Shown: piece after piece, positions 35,921 through 45,800 of the stretch | Numbering within the stretch: the stretch's first letter is position 1 | Layout: each line of letters opens with the position of its first letter | Source: Magnetococcales bacterium | Lineage (GTDB): Bacteria; Pseudomonadota; Magnetococcia; Magnetococcales; UBA8363 | Assembly: GCA_015228815.1 (NCBI GenBank) | Contig: JADGCV010000008.1 | Coordinates: 1 to 64,000, forward strand | Direction: 5' to 3' | DNA length: 64,000 bases | Notes under the pieces: model-generated | Told to the model about the DNA's origin: nothing | The model's database searches: none | Seen by the model: only the letters and a program-made list of their open reading frames with translations | Position numbers and translations under genes: made by a program

Positions 35921-36364
35921 CTGCCCAGGTACCCTCTGGGTTCAATTATTGAAAGAAAAAAGGGGTCTGGGGGATTGCCCCCAGGGTTTTGATTTTTCTT
36001 TTGATTTTGATTTTGATTTTCCACGCGCCATTTCACCCGAAGCGAATTTCCGCGTGATTTTTGCGGAAATTCGCGTAGGCGCGCACCTTGGTCCTGGTCT
36101 TTTCGCGGTTTTTGCGAAAAGACCAGGACACATTGCAAGTTTCCATCCTGCAATGCGTTTGCCCTTCTTCGCAAGAAACGCGAAGAAGGACAGGCCAAGG
36201 GGCGCGTCTTACGCGGTTTCTCGCAAAAACCACGCGAGAAACCGCTTCGGGTGAAATGGCGCGTAAAAAACAAAGTCAAAAACAAAATCAAAACCCTGGG
36301 GGCAATCCCCCAGACCCCTTTTTTCTTTCAATAATTGAACCCAGAGGGTACCTGGGCAGTTACG
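35916..36364. repeat. Full-length 449-base palindromic element
   Basis: Terminal arms 35916-35996 and 36284-36364 are perfect inverted repeats of 81 bases. Each begins CGTAACTGCCCAGGTACC, runs through ATTATTGAAAG, and contains a CTGGGGG/CCCCCAG hairpin next to T-rich tracts, so each arm is terminator-like in both directions. The interior has a second inverted repeat (CACGCGCCATTTCACCCGAA near 36022 / its complement ending near 36264) and at least three nested hairpins, including GTCCTGGTCTTTTCGC with its complement near 36113-36128. No gene is inside. It has no target-site duplication that I can see. Confidence 0.9.
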
Positions 36365-36571
36365 GAAAAAAAAGAATCCGGGGGCGTCCCCCCAGGGGGT
36401 CGAACCTGGCGTCACGTTCTTCCGACCAGTCCCGGATCCATTCCGAGGGACTGATGCGGAGGATTCATTCAATACATGGCAAACATGGTCTGTTTTGACA
36501 TGGATGGTTTCGTGTATCATGATTCATGCATCAATCATGGATGCAACTCCATCGGCGGTCCCAAGACAATC

Positions 36572-37708
36572 ATGCCCCAGGATGTACCTTTCATACAACG
36601 TTTTCTCAGAAATTCCGGGCGACTGGAGTTTGCGGCGTTGGAAGCCCTTGCCGGGAACCACGATGAACAGCAATTCATTCGCCAATTGCAGGTTCCGGTC
36701 CTCATGGGTAACGAGGTGATCCCTGGGACGTTGACGAGCCGACCGAACGAGGTCGTGATGCGGTTCCAGGCGGATGAACCCGACCTTCGTCAACGTCCCG
36801 TCCCGATTCGTCCTTCCCTGATGCACCTGATCTTTCCCTTCATCAAACGCAAGGATTCGGATCGGGAGGATTTTTTTTCGATCGGTCGGGACGAAGGGAA
36901 TGATTTTGTCCTCCCCGACTATACCATCGCCCCCATTCAGGCGGGAATTCGGCGGACAGGGGCCAATCGGTATCTGTTGCGTGGCGCTGCCACCGTCAAT
37001 CCGACCCTTCTCAATGGCCGCGTCAATGATCGCGGCGAAATGTTTCTCCATGACGAAGACCGTCTGACGTTCGGTCGTTATGAATTTCTTTTTTTGACGC
37101 CAAGTGCGCTTTATTGCCGTTTCCGTGGGGTGGAACTGAAACCGAGGATCATGCAGTTTCTCGACGCATTGGGAAAGGCGGATCACGATGCGCTCAAGGA
37201 TTATGCCATCCGCCATGGTCAGGACCTGTTCGTGCAGTTGATCATGAATCCCAGTTTTGTCGGGTCGGGCTTGTTCCGGGGATATTCCCTGGACCGGTCC
37301 CTGGAGGATACCGAGACGACAATGGCGTTTCTTCCCGACCTGACGTTTGGTCCTGAACCCAAGCAGTTGAAAATGCTGGAACGGGCCATCTATCCCCTGG
37401 TGATGCCGGAGATCGATGGGGAATCTTGCCCGGCCATCCGGATCGGACGGGCCGAGGCCAACGACATCATCATGCCCGAGGGATCCATCTCCAATCGCCA
37501 TGCCTGCATCGACATCCTGGGGCCTGGACAGTATCACCTGAGCGATCTGGATTCGACCAACGGCACCTTCGTCGATGGCAAGGCCATCCCTGCCAGGGGG
37601 ATCGATCTGAAGGACGGCCAACGGGTCAAGATGGGACGATTTGAGTTCATGTTTCTTTTCCCCGGATCGCTTTATTGTCGCATGGCTCCGGAGAATGTTC
37701 GCCGATGA
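36572..37708 (+). CDS. Protein with two FHA domains
   Basis: About 378 residues. The C-terminal FHA domain is canonical: AIRIGRAEANDIIMPEGSIS, NRHACIDI, DLDSTNGTFVDGK, with the Arg/Ser/His/Asn residues that bind phosphothreonine. The middle FHA-like domain (FFSIGRDEGNDFVLPDYTIA ... NPTLLNGRVNDRG) has lost the SxRH motif and is probably structural. The N-terminal 100 residues are unassigned. The start is uncertain (ATG 36572 or as far upstream as 36476), with no clear ribosome binding site. A phosphothreonine reader would match Ser/Thr kinases, but the only kinase-like gene in the window (59364) looks inactive. Confidence 0.75.
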   Translation: MPQDVPFIQRFLRNSGRLEFAALEALAGNHDEQQFIRQLQVPVLMGNEVIPGTLTSRPNEVVMRFQADEPDLRQRPVPIRPSLMHLIFPFIKRKDSDREDFFSIGRDEGNDFVLPDYTIAPIQAGIRRTGANRYLLRGAATVNPTLLNGRVNDRGEMFLHDEDRLTFGRYEFLFLTPSALYCRFRGVELKPRIMQFLDALGKADHDALKDYAIRHGQDLFVQLIMNPSFVGSGLFRGYSLDRSLEDTETTMAFLPDLTFGPEPKQLKMLERAIYPLVMPEIDGESCPAIRIGRAEANDIIMPEGSISNRHACIDILGPGQYHLSDLDSTNGTFVDGKAIPARGIDLKDGQRVKMGRFEFMFLFPGSLYCRMAPENVRR

Positions 37709-37753
37709 TCTGGAGGACTGATGCCATCGGCGATGCCATCGGGGGGCGGACTT

Positions 37754-38797
37754 TTATCGAGGAGCTGGTTGACCCGAGAAAGAGGTCAAGGCCTGGAACA
37801 TGGTCTGGGCCAGGGTTTCGGTGAAACTGCGTCCGATTCGATCGACCCAGTGGTCCCTTGAGGTGAAATCGACTGTTTTTTCGACCTTGATCACCTCACG
37901 GGCAATCGATTGGGCCGATCCGAGTTCATCGACAAGACCCAGTTCGACCGCCTCGTCCGCGGTCCAGTAGAGTCCCTGGAATAAATCTTTTTTCCAAGGT
38001 TTCAGTCGATCGCCGCGACCGTCCTTGACCGCCTGGACGAACTGGCTGTGAATCCGGTCGAGGATCCCCTTGGCATGCGTGACCTCTTCTTCCTGCATTG
38101 GCCGGAACGGATTGAGAAATGCCTTGTTTTTGCCCGCGGTCAGATTGCGGTCCTCGACACCGATTTTTTCCAGGACCTTTTCCAGCCCGAAATTGAAGAG
38201 CACAACGCCGATGGAACCGACGAGGGAGGCTTTGTCGGCATAGATGCCGTCGGCGGCGGCGGCGACGTAATAGCCGCCCGAGAGGCAGGCGTCTTCCACG
38301 GCGGCATAGAGTGGGATTGTGGTGTATTTCTTGCGCAACCGTTTGATTTCATCGTAAATCAAACCTGCCTGAACGGGAGAGCCTCCCGGGGAGTTGATCC
38401 GGAGGATGACGCCCCGGGTATCGGGATCCTTGAAGGCGGCGTTCAATCCCTTGATGATGTTGTGGGCCCCGGCGGGGGCGCCGCTGGCGATGGGACCTGT
38501 CAGTTCGACGATGGCGGTGTGTCCTTTGTTTTTATCCAACGACTTCAGGGAGACATCGTCCCAGTGGCCATCGAGTCCGACGACGGCGAGAAACACCAGA
38601 TAGCCGACGATGAACAGTCGAAAGAACAGTCTCCAGCGCCGTCCCCGCCGTTGTTCGGCGATGAATTGGGTGAACATCTCCTCGATGACCCGCCGCTCCG
38701 AGGCCCGTTCCAATTGCAGATGTTCCAGCAGGGTGTCGCTGGAGGCGGCTTTTCCCTGGTCGAAGGGGTCGGAAAGTTCTGGTTCCATTTTGTCCAT
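37754..38797 (-). CDS. sppA: Signal peptide peptidase SppA
   Basis: 347-residue membrane serine protease of the SppA 36K type that degrades leftover signal peptides. One helix (LFFRLFIVGYLVFLAVVGLD), then the S49 fold: VILRINSPGGSPVQAG, catalytic Ser in DACLSGGYYVAAAAD, SLVGSIGVVLFNFG and the catalytic Lys region NLTAGKNKAFLNPFRPM. It is followed on the same strand, upstream, by a MerR-type regulator 37 bases away. Confidence 0.9.
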   Translation of the reverse strand: MDKMEPELSDPFDQGKAASSDTLLEHLQLERASERRVIEEMFTQFIAEQRRGRRWRLFFRLFIVGYLVFLAVVGLDGHWDDVSLKSLDKNKGHTAIVELTGPIASGAPAGAHNIIKGLNAAFKDPDTRGVILRINSPGGSPVQAGLIYDEIKRLRKKYTTIPLYAAVEDACLSGGYYVAAAADGIYADKASLVGSIGVVLFNFGLEKVLEKIGVEDRNLTAGKNKAFLNPFRPMQEEEVTHAKGILDRIHSQFVQAVKDGRGDRLKPWKKDLFQGLYWTADEAVELGLVDELGSAQSIAREVIKVEKTVDFTSRDHWVDRIGRSFTETLAQTMFQALTSFSGQPAPR

Positions 38798-38834
38798 TCA
38801 GGAGCGGCCTGTCGCATGCGTGTTGGGATGGTTT

Positions 38835-39347
38835 TCAGGTTTGAGGCGAGAATCCGATCCCTTCCTTGGGTTTGATTTCCACCACGTTTTTGAGGGTGGC
38901 GGCCTTGAAACGCAACCGGTAGACCTTACAATTCCGGCATTGCTGTCCTGTTTCCTCGCACAGGTTGTTCTGGTTGGCCCAGCAGGGGGCCTGGTGATCG
39001 GTGATGGCGGGACAGTTGGTCCGGGAACGATAGTCGCAGGGACGGATTTCCCAGCAGGGAATGAGCGACATCAAGGCGCGAATGCCGGCGATGCTGAGAC
39101 TCGACTTGATCATCCGGCGCAATTCGACGAACCAGCGGATGTCCTCCTTGGAAAAATAACGGGTTCCCGCCTTGTTCTTGTAGGCAATGAACAGCCCTTC
39201 ACGTTCGTACATGTGTATGGTGCGCAAGGAGATGCCAAGCAGCCTGGCTGCTTCTCCGATCTTGATCATTTCCTCCGGGCCGCCCGAACCGGCGTCATCG
39301 GCCCGAGGGGGGAAATCGTGAGTGTCATCGTCCGATGGTTTGGACAT
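38835..39347 (-). CDS. MerR-family regulator with Cys-rich tail
   Basis: 170-residue regulator. N-terminal winged helix of the MerR class: MIKIGEAARLLGISLRTIHM, YEREGLFIAYKNKAGTRYF, DIRWFVELRRMI. Instead of a long dimerisation helix it has a compact tail with seven or more Cys (IPCWEIRPCDYRSRTNCP, QAPCWANQNNLCEETGQQC, NCKVY), suited to a metal or Fe-S cluster. The ATG at 39347 was chosen because upstream in-frame residues lack domain character. It lies just upstream of sppA and may control it. Confidence 0.8.
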   Translation of the reverse strand: MSKPSDDDTHDFPPRADDAGSGGPEEMIKIGEAARLLGISLRTIHMYEREGLFIAYKNKAGTRYFSKEDIRWFVELRRMIKSSLSIAGIRALMSLIPCWEIRPCDYRSRTNCPAITDHQAPCWANQNNLCEETGQQCRNCKVYRLRFKAATLKNVVEIKPKEGIGFSPQT

Positions 39348-39506
39348 CGCGTGTTGCCAACCTCGCAGGGAAAGGATTGTTCCTTCTCGGGAACGAAAAC
39401 ACGGCATGATCAGGGGATGTTAGGATTTTCGGGAAAGATTTGTCAATCCTTCAAGTGGCGCCCGTTTCCATGATCGTAACTATTCAGATCCCTTTCTCGA
39501 TTCGGG

Positions 39507-39630
39507 ATTATTGAAAGAAAAAAGGGGTCTGGGGGATTGCCCACAGGGTTTTGGTTTTGGTTTTGATTTTGTTTTTCCACGCGCCCTTTCACCCGAAGCA
39601 AGATTCCCGCGTGGTTTTTGCGGGAATCTT
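39507..39630. repeat. Palindromic element, left half
   Basis: Has the ATTATTGAAAG end, a GGGGTCTGGGGGATTGCCC arm with one change (CCCACAGGG for CCCCCAGGG), T/G-rich spacer, the CACGCGCC/CACCCGAAG core and a closing hairpin AAGATTCCCGC/GCGGGAATCTT (39600-39630). The right arm is missing. The rest of 39631-39995 is AT-rich and holds no gene. Confidence 0.75.
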
Positions 39631-39703
39631 ATGGCTGGGCGGGTTTATTGTTTGGACGATGTTGTTTATTGCTGATAGTATATTACGGCGGGCGAATATA
39701 TGT

Positions 39704-39775
39704 AACCGTTCAGATTCCGTTCTTCCCGCGTTCGTTTTGGATGATGTTTGTTGAAGGGGGTATGAACGGTTACGA
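39704..39775. repeat. Short inverted-repeat element with GTAACCGTTCA ends
   Basis: Arms GTAACCGTTCA (39704-39714) and TGAACGGTTAC (39765-39775) match the ends of the larger element at 46901-47126. GAATAT stands just outside both ends (39696 and 39776), offset by two bases on the left, so a target duplication is possible but not clean. A separate hairpin ATGGTCA/TGACCAT follows at 39780-39809. Confidence 0.55.
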
Positions 39776-39995
39776 ATATATGGTCAGTAGTATACAGTAA
39801 TATGACCATATCAAAAAGAAAAATAATTGTCGATAAATGAAATTTTCCAAGGGGGTGGACTGTTTTTTCTTGCGGTCACAATGAAAATGAGTATACATCC
39901 ATCTTCGTGATTTTTCATGGGTGTCATCGAATTGCGGTGGCGCCTGTGGAATGGAAGGTGATGAATCTGGAATCATTTTTTCTGAATGAACATTG

Positions 39996-42848
39996 ATGAG
40001 CGACTCCGCAAGATCTTGGGCCTTGGTTATGATTCTCGTCCTGACGGGTCTGTCCGTAGGCGGGATCGTGATCGGTGTGCTTTATTTCACGACCTTCAAG
40101 GAACAGACGGCGACTCTGACGCGCGTGGTCAGGGGCCAGGCGCATCTGGTCGAACGCCTGGCCAATGAGCGTGGAGTGGACCTGAATCAAGATAATCATT
40201 TGGATGAATGCGCTCTTGTGCGGAAGATGCTGGAAATCGTTCAGGGGATCGATCTGGGAGACAGTGGAGAATTTGTTCTGGGACGGAAGAATGGTGATCA
40301 GGTCGAGTTTCTCTTTCCCTCGTCCCAACTTGACAACACCATTCCACCACCGGTTGATTTTGGCAATTTTCTGGCGGTTCCGATGCAGAATGCCTTGATG
40401 GGCTTGTCCGGGGTCGGCATCGAAACCGACTACCGTGGTGAAAAGGTTTTGGCTGCTTATCAACCGGTTGGGGTATTTGGCTGGGGGTTGGTGGCCAAGA
40501 AGGATGTCAAGGAGCTGCGGGCGCCGTTTGTCCATGCCGCTTCCGTGGCCGGATCCGTCGGAATGGTGATCATTGTCCTGGGGGTCGTTTTGTTTCGGTG
40601 GATCGGTCAACCGGTTCTGAGACGGCTTGAGGATTCCGAGAAAAAATATCGCGATCTGTTCGAATTTGCCAACGATGGCATTCTCTTGATCGATCTGGGA
40701 AAACTGGTCGTTCAGGATGTCAACTGGTTGGCGGCCAGACAATTGGGGTATGCCCGGGAGGAATTGTTGGGGCTTGATGTTCGGGAAATCTCCGTCTCCG
40801 ATCCGACCGAGGAAGCGGAGGATTGTTTCCTTCGACTCATGCAGGCGGATGGCCTGGTATGCAACCATCTGTTTCGCTGCAAGGATGGCAGTCGTATTTT
40901 TGTCGAGATCAGCGCCAGAAGATTGAGCCTGGGGGGCGTTCAGGGGGTTCAATGGTTGGTCCGGGACATCACCGAGCGCAAAAAAATCGAGCATGAATTG
41001 CTCAGGCATCGAGAAAATCTGGAAGAAATGGTCCAACAAAGAACGGATGAATTGCGCAAGGCCAGGGATGCCGCTGAAGAGGGCGCCCGGACCAGGGAAA
41101 GTTTCCTGATCAACATGAGCCACGAAATCCGTACCCCCATGAATGGGGTGCTGGGCATGGCCGACCTGATTCTCAAGACATCCCTGAGTCAGCAGCAGCG
41201 CCATTATGTCGAGACCATCCATCGTTCTGGCCGCACGCTTCTTAGAATCATCAATGATATTCTTGACTTTTCAAAAATCCAGGCGGGTCGTCTGACCTTG
41301 GAGAGGCTTCAGTTCGATCTGGATGTGGTGATCCTGGATATCCGGAACCTGTTTTTGCAGCGGGCACGTAGCCGGGGTCTGACGTTTGAACTGCGTGTCG
41401 TCGAAGGAGTTCCCTCGCGTCTTGTCGGGGATCCCTATCGACTCAACCAGGTCTTGTTCAACCTGGTCGGAAACGCCATTAAATTTACCGAACGGGGGAC
41501 TGTTGTATTGTCGGTGGATCTTTTGGAACTGCATGAGGAAAATGTTCTGTTGCGCTTTCATGTCCAGGATAGCGGCATTGGCATTTCCGAGGAATTTCAA
41601 CGGAACATGTTTCAGGCGTTCTCCCAGGAGGACACTTCCGTTGCACGCCGCTTTGGCGGGACAGGATTGGGTTTGGCCATTACCCAGCGGTTGCTGTGTT
41701 TGATGGGGAGCCGTCTGGAGGTGGAGAGTGTTGTGGGGCAGGGGGCGAAATTCTGGTTCGAGGTTCGTTTCGACAGACCACAACCTGGGGATCAGGAGGG
41801 AATGGGCGTCTGGCAACAGGCGCGGCAGTCGGTCATCGATGCAAATACGATGTTTACGGGAAACATCCTTCTGGTTGAAGACAATCTGGTCAATCAGGAG
41901 GTGGCGGCAGCCACCTTGGAATCGTTCGGGTGCCGGGTGACCGTCGCCGGAGACGGCAGGCATGCGTTGCACCTTTTGTGCGAATCGGACTGTTCTTTCG
42001 ACATCGTGTTCATGGACTGTGAAATGCCCGTTCTCGATGGCATTGAAACGGCCATGCGTGTTCGGTCCTGGGAACGGCAGAATGGAAAACCAGGGGTTCC
42101 TATCATTGCCCTGACGGCGCATGTTCTGAAGGAAAGCCGTCATCGCTGTCTCGATGCGGGAATGAATGATTTTCTCCGTAAACCCTTCAGCCCGTCTGAC
42201 GTGGGTGAGATGTTGCATCGTTGGCTCCCTCCAGAACGGGCGGTAATTCATGAGAAAAAGGAATCCGATCCTCTGGCCCTCTTTTTCCTTGATCAGGCAA
42301 CCTCTCTGGACGCCACGCCATCGGATCATGGGGGGGGGATGATGGCATCCGATCCCCTGGTCGCCTTTTCCCTCGATCAGGCAACCGATCCAGATGCGAC
42401 GTCGGCGGAACACGGTGGGATGAAAGACGGTGGGATGGAAGAGATTTTCGCCATGCCGGTTCTGGATCGGGAAACCTTGGGACACATCGACGAATTGTCC
42501 AGCAAAAGGGGCAATGACCTTTTGGAAAAAATGGTCGGTCATTTCACCCAGCGAACGCCACTTCTGCTGGCCGAACTCAATGCAGCCATCGAGCGTGGTG
42601 ATGGCGAAGGGGTTCGGGTGGCGGCGCATACCCTGAAATCCTCGGGTCTGGTCATGGGAACCCAGCGTTTGGCCGGGCTGGGCCGGGCCATGGAGAATGG
42701 CTGCAAGGATATGGATCGGGCACGGATCCTTGTTCGACAGGCATTTGTTGTCTACGAAGAATCCTTTCAGGCTCTGAACGAACTTCTTCATGGGCCGTCC
42801 CGGGCGATGGAAAACCGTGGCGCTCCGGCAAGGACACGGGACTCATGA
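39996..42848 (+). CDS. Hybrid sensor histidine kinase (Cache-like, PAS, HisKA, REC, HPT)
   Basis: 950-residue membrane kinase. Two helices (about 8-33 and 183-205) flank a periplasmic Cache-like sensor domain (GDSGEFVLGRKNGDQVEFLF, AYQPVGVFGWGLVAKKDVKE). Then PAS (residues about 215-325), HisKA with SHEIRTPMN (His376), HATPase ([22 protein letters not shown]), receiver (Asp674 in FMDCEMPVLDG) and HPT (His878, AAHTLKSSGLVMG). The receiver-HPT hinge carries an 84-base tandem duplication. The start is the ATG at 39996 right after a TTG; no strong ribosome binding site. Its TGA overlaps the next kinase's ATG. Confidence 0.88.
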   Translation: MSDSARSWALVMILVLTGLSVGGIVIGVLYFTTFKEQTATLTRVVRGQAHLVERLANERGVDLNQDNHLDECALVRKMLEIVQGIDLGDSGEFVLGRKNGDQVEFLFPSSQLDNTIPPPVDFGNFLAVPMQNALMGLSGVGIETDYRGEKVLAAYQPVGVFGWGLVAKKDVKELRAPFVHAASVAGSVGMVIIVLGVVLFRWIGQPVLRRLEDSEKKYRDLFEFANDGILLIDLGKLVVQDVNWLAARQLGYAREELLGLDVREISVSDPTEEAEDCFLRLMQADGLVCNHLFRCKDGSRIFVEISARRLSLGGVQGVQWLVRDITERKKIEHELLRHRENLEEMVQQRTDELRKARDAAEEGARTRESFLINMSHEIRTPMNGVLGMADLILKTSLSQQQRHYVETIHRSGRTLLRIINDILDFSKIQAGRLTLERLQFDLDVVILDIRNLFLQRARSRGLTFELRVVEGVPSRLVGDPYRLNQVLFNLVGNAIKFTERGTVVLSVDLLELHEENVLLRFHVQDSGIGISEEFQRNMFQAFSQEDTSVARRFGGTGLGLAITQRLLCLMGSRLEVESVVGQGAKFWFEVRFDRPQPGDQEGMGVWQQARQSVIDANTMFTGNILLVEDNLVNQEVAAATLESFGCRVTVAGDGRHALHLLCESDCSFDIVFMDCEMPVLDGIETAMRVRSWERQNGKPGVPIIALTAHVLKESRHRCLDAGMNDFLRKPFSPSDVGEMLHRWLPPERAVIHEKKESDPLALFFLDQATSLDATPSDHGGGMMASDPLVAFSLDQATDPDATSAEHGGMKDGGMEEIFAMPVLDRETLGHIDELSSKRGNDLLEKMVGHFTQRTPLLLAELNAAIERGDGEGVRVAAHTLKSSGLVMGTQRLAGLGRAMENGCKDMDRARILVRQAFVVYEESFQALNELLHGPSRAMENRGAPARTRDS
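42264..42428 (+). repeat. In-frame tandem duplication in kinase hinge
   Basis: Two copies (84 and about 81 bases) encode SDPLALFFLDQATSLDATPS... and SDPLVAFSLDQATDPDATSA..., about 65% identical as protein. They lie in the linker between receiver and HPT domain and keep the frame. Confidence 0.8.
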
Positions 42849-45800
42849 AGGATTCGATCCGACTGGGACTGATGGCTCCCCTGACGGGGCTGGTACGGAT
42901 GTACGGTCGGGAAATTTCGTTGGCGGGGCGGATTGCCGTTGAGGTTGTGAATGAAAACGGTGGCGTGTTGGGCCGCCCGTTGCAATTGGTGATCGAGGAT
43001 GATGGCAGTCTTCCGGACAGTGCTTTGGTGGCCGCGGAGAAACTGGTCCGGTTGCACGGGTGTTCGGCCATGATCGGCAATCTGCTTTCCAATTCGAGAA
43101 TCGCGGTTGCGTATCGGGTGGCGGAGGCGCAGAGAATTCCACTTCTTAACTTTTCTTTTTACGAAGGGAGCATTCTCAGTCGATATTTTTTTCATTTTGC
43201 CGCCCTGCCCAATCAGCAGATTGAAAAAATGATTCCTTTCATGAAGGAAAAATATGGTCCAAGGATGTTCTTTGCCGGAAACAATTATGAATGGCCTCGT
43301 GGATCCATCGATGCGGCCAAGAAAACAGTGTCTGCGGTGGGGGGGGAGGTCGTCGGAGAGGAATATCTGGCGATCGGAGTCACTCGGGAGGACATCGAGT
43401 GTTTGTTGGAGGCCGTGGCGCGATCGGGGGCGGATGTCTTTGTCCCCTATTTTGCCGGTTCGGACCAGTTGTCGCTGCTGAAGCGGTTTTCCGAAAGGGG
43501 TCTGAAACGTCGGATGGCAGTGGTCATGGGACATTTCGACGAAGTTCTGGCCAGCCTTCTGCCTGCGGAGGTCAGAGACGGGTACTATTCGAGCAATACC
43601 TATTTCATGTCGCTTCAGACCGGGGAAAACCGTCGCTACCTTGAAAGGTTGTCCGCTCAGCCTGGCATCGACGGGTTGTGGCCGCATGGCAATGGGGTCC
43701 TGACCAATTTTGGCGAAGGGGTGTATCTTTGCGTCAAGGCATTTGCCCAGGCGGTCACGCAGGCGGGCTCATCCGATTCCGAGGCGATCATCGATGCCCT
43801 GGAGACCTTGACCGTGACGGGTCCCCAGGGGGAGGTCCGCATGGATCCGACCACGCATCATGCCACGGTCAACACTTTTCTTTCCCGTTGTGACGCGGAG
43901 GGACGATTTGCGATCATCGCTGATTTTGGTGCGATCCATCCGATCATTCCGTCGCGCTACAATCATCTCAGGATTCATTCCCAGGCTTCCCGCGAAGAGG
44001 ATATCCGGCTTCAGGCAAGGATGCTTGAGCAGATGTCCGAGGGGGTGTGCCTGATTCGGGCGGTGGACGGCGTGATTGTTTATACGAACGCCGGATTTGA
44101 ACGTTTGTTTGCCTATGAAAGTGGCGAGGCCGTCGGCCTTGGGATTGAGCGGACCTGCGGCGGTTCCGACAGGGAGACAAAGAGAATCCATGACGAAATC
44201 AGGGACCATGTCTTCCGCAAGGGGACCTGGAAGGGGGAGATTCACTCCGCGAAAAAGGATGGGACGTTATTCTGGTGTTCGGTGTCCATTACCACCCTGA
44301 CCCACGCCGAGCATGGCGAGGCATGGATCACCGTCTTCAAGGACATCACGGAGCGCAAGGAAAACGAAAGGGAACTGGGTTTGTATCGGGAAAACCTGGA
44401 ACGGATGGTCAGGATCCGAACCGAGGAACTGCAAAAGGCGCTCGAATCTTCCGAGGCAGGGGCGCGGACCAAGGAACGATTTCTGATCAACATGAGCCAT
44501 GAAATCCGCACGCCCATGAATGGGGTGCTGGGGATGGCCAGCCTCATGTTACGAACCCCGATGACGCCAAGGCAACGCCACTATGCCGAAACCATCCACC
44601 GTTCCGGACGTGTTTTGTTGCGCGTCATCAACGATATTCTCGACTTTTCCAAGATTGAGGCCGGGCAGCTCAGCCTGGAGATATTGCGGTTCGATCTGAA
44701 TGTGTTGATTTCCGACGTGGCGAGCATGTTTTCGCAACGGGCCAGGAGCAAGGGGTTGGACTTCAACTTTAACATGGATGAAGGTATTCCGGTTCGCCTG
44801 CTGGGGGATCCCCATCGTTTGAGCCAGGTATTATTCAACCTTCTGGGCAACGCGATCAAGTTTACCGAAAAAGGATCCGTCACCTTGTGGGTGGATGCCG
44901 ATGAGGAACGAGAGGTCGATGTTCTGATGCGGTTCAAGATTGCCGATACGGGGATCGGAATTTCCGCGGAATTTCAGCGGAACATGTTTCAATCCTTTTC
45001 TCAGGAGGATTCTTCGATTTCCCGAAGGTTTGGCGGAACAGGACTTGGATTGGCCATTACCCGGCAGTTGGTGCGGCTCATGGGGGGGAATCTGGAGGTG
45101 GAAAGTGTCCAGGGGCGGGGAACGTCGTTCGGGTTCACGATTCGTTTTGGCAAACAGAGGCAGGAGTTCGTGGAGGAAACTTCCGATTGGCAGCGAACCT
45201 CCAAGGCCTCATTCGACGAAGGAGGTTCCTTCGATGCGGATGTTTTGCTGGTGGAGGACAATGTGGTCAACCAGGAGGTGGCGGTGGCGATCCTGGAGCA
45301 GCTTGGTTGCCGGGTGACTGTGGTTGGCAATGGTCAACAGGCATTGAATCTTTTGTGTGGTGGCGTTACACCGTTTCATGCCGTGTTCATGGATTGTGAA
45401 ATGCCCATTCTCGATGGCATGGAAGCGACCCGGCGTCTTCGTCTCTGGGAGAAGGAGCAGGGAGGTCATGTGCCTGTCATTGCCTTGACCGCGCATGCCT
45501 TGCCGGAGAGTCGGCGGCAGTGTCTGATTGCGGGGATGGATGATTTTTTGCGCAAGCCGTTCAGTCATGGAGATGTCGCGGTCGTTCTCGACCGTTTGTT
45601 GCCGCTGGAATGTGTTCTCCGATCGGGAGAGGAGGAGATTGGCCGGGGGAGAGCGGTACTGGAGGATCCGGTGGATTGGTTTTTGGGCAGAACGGCTTCG
45701 GAAAATTCCCTGGAGCGGGAAGAATGGGCCATTCCGATCCTGGATTGGGAAGCCGTGCAGCGCATTCGCGATCTGGATCGCAAGAATGGCGGCGAATTGA

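Noticed and set aside
39618-39800. 60-codon frame after the half palindromic element
   Set aside because: It starts at the edge of the repeat hairpin, has no ribosome binding site or domain, and runs through the GTAACCGTTCA inverted repeat.
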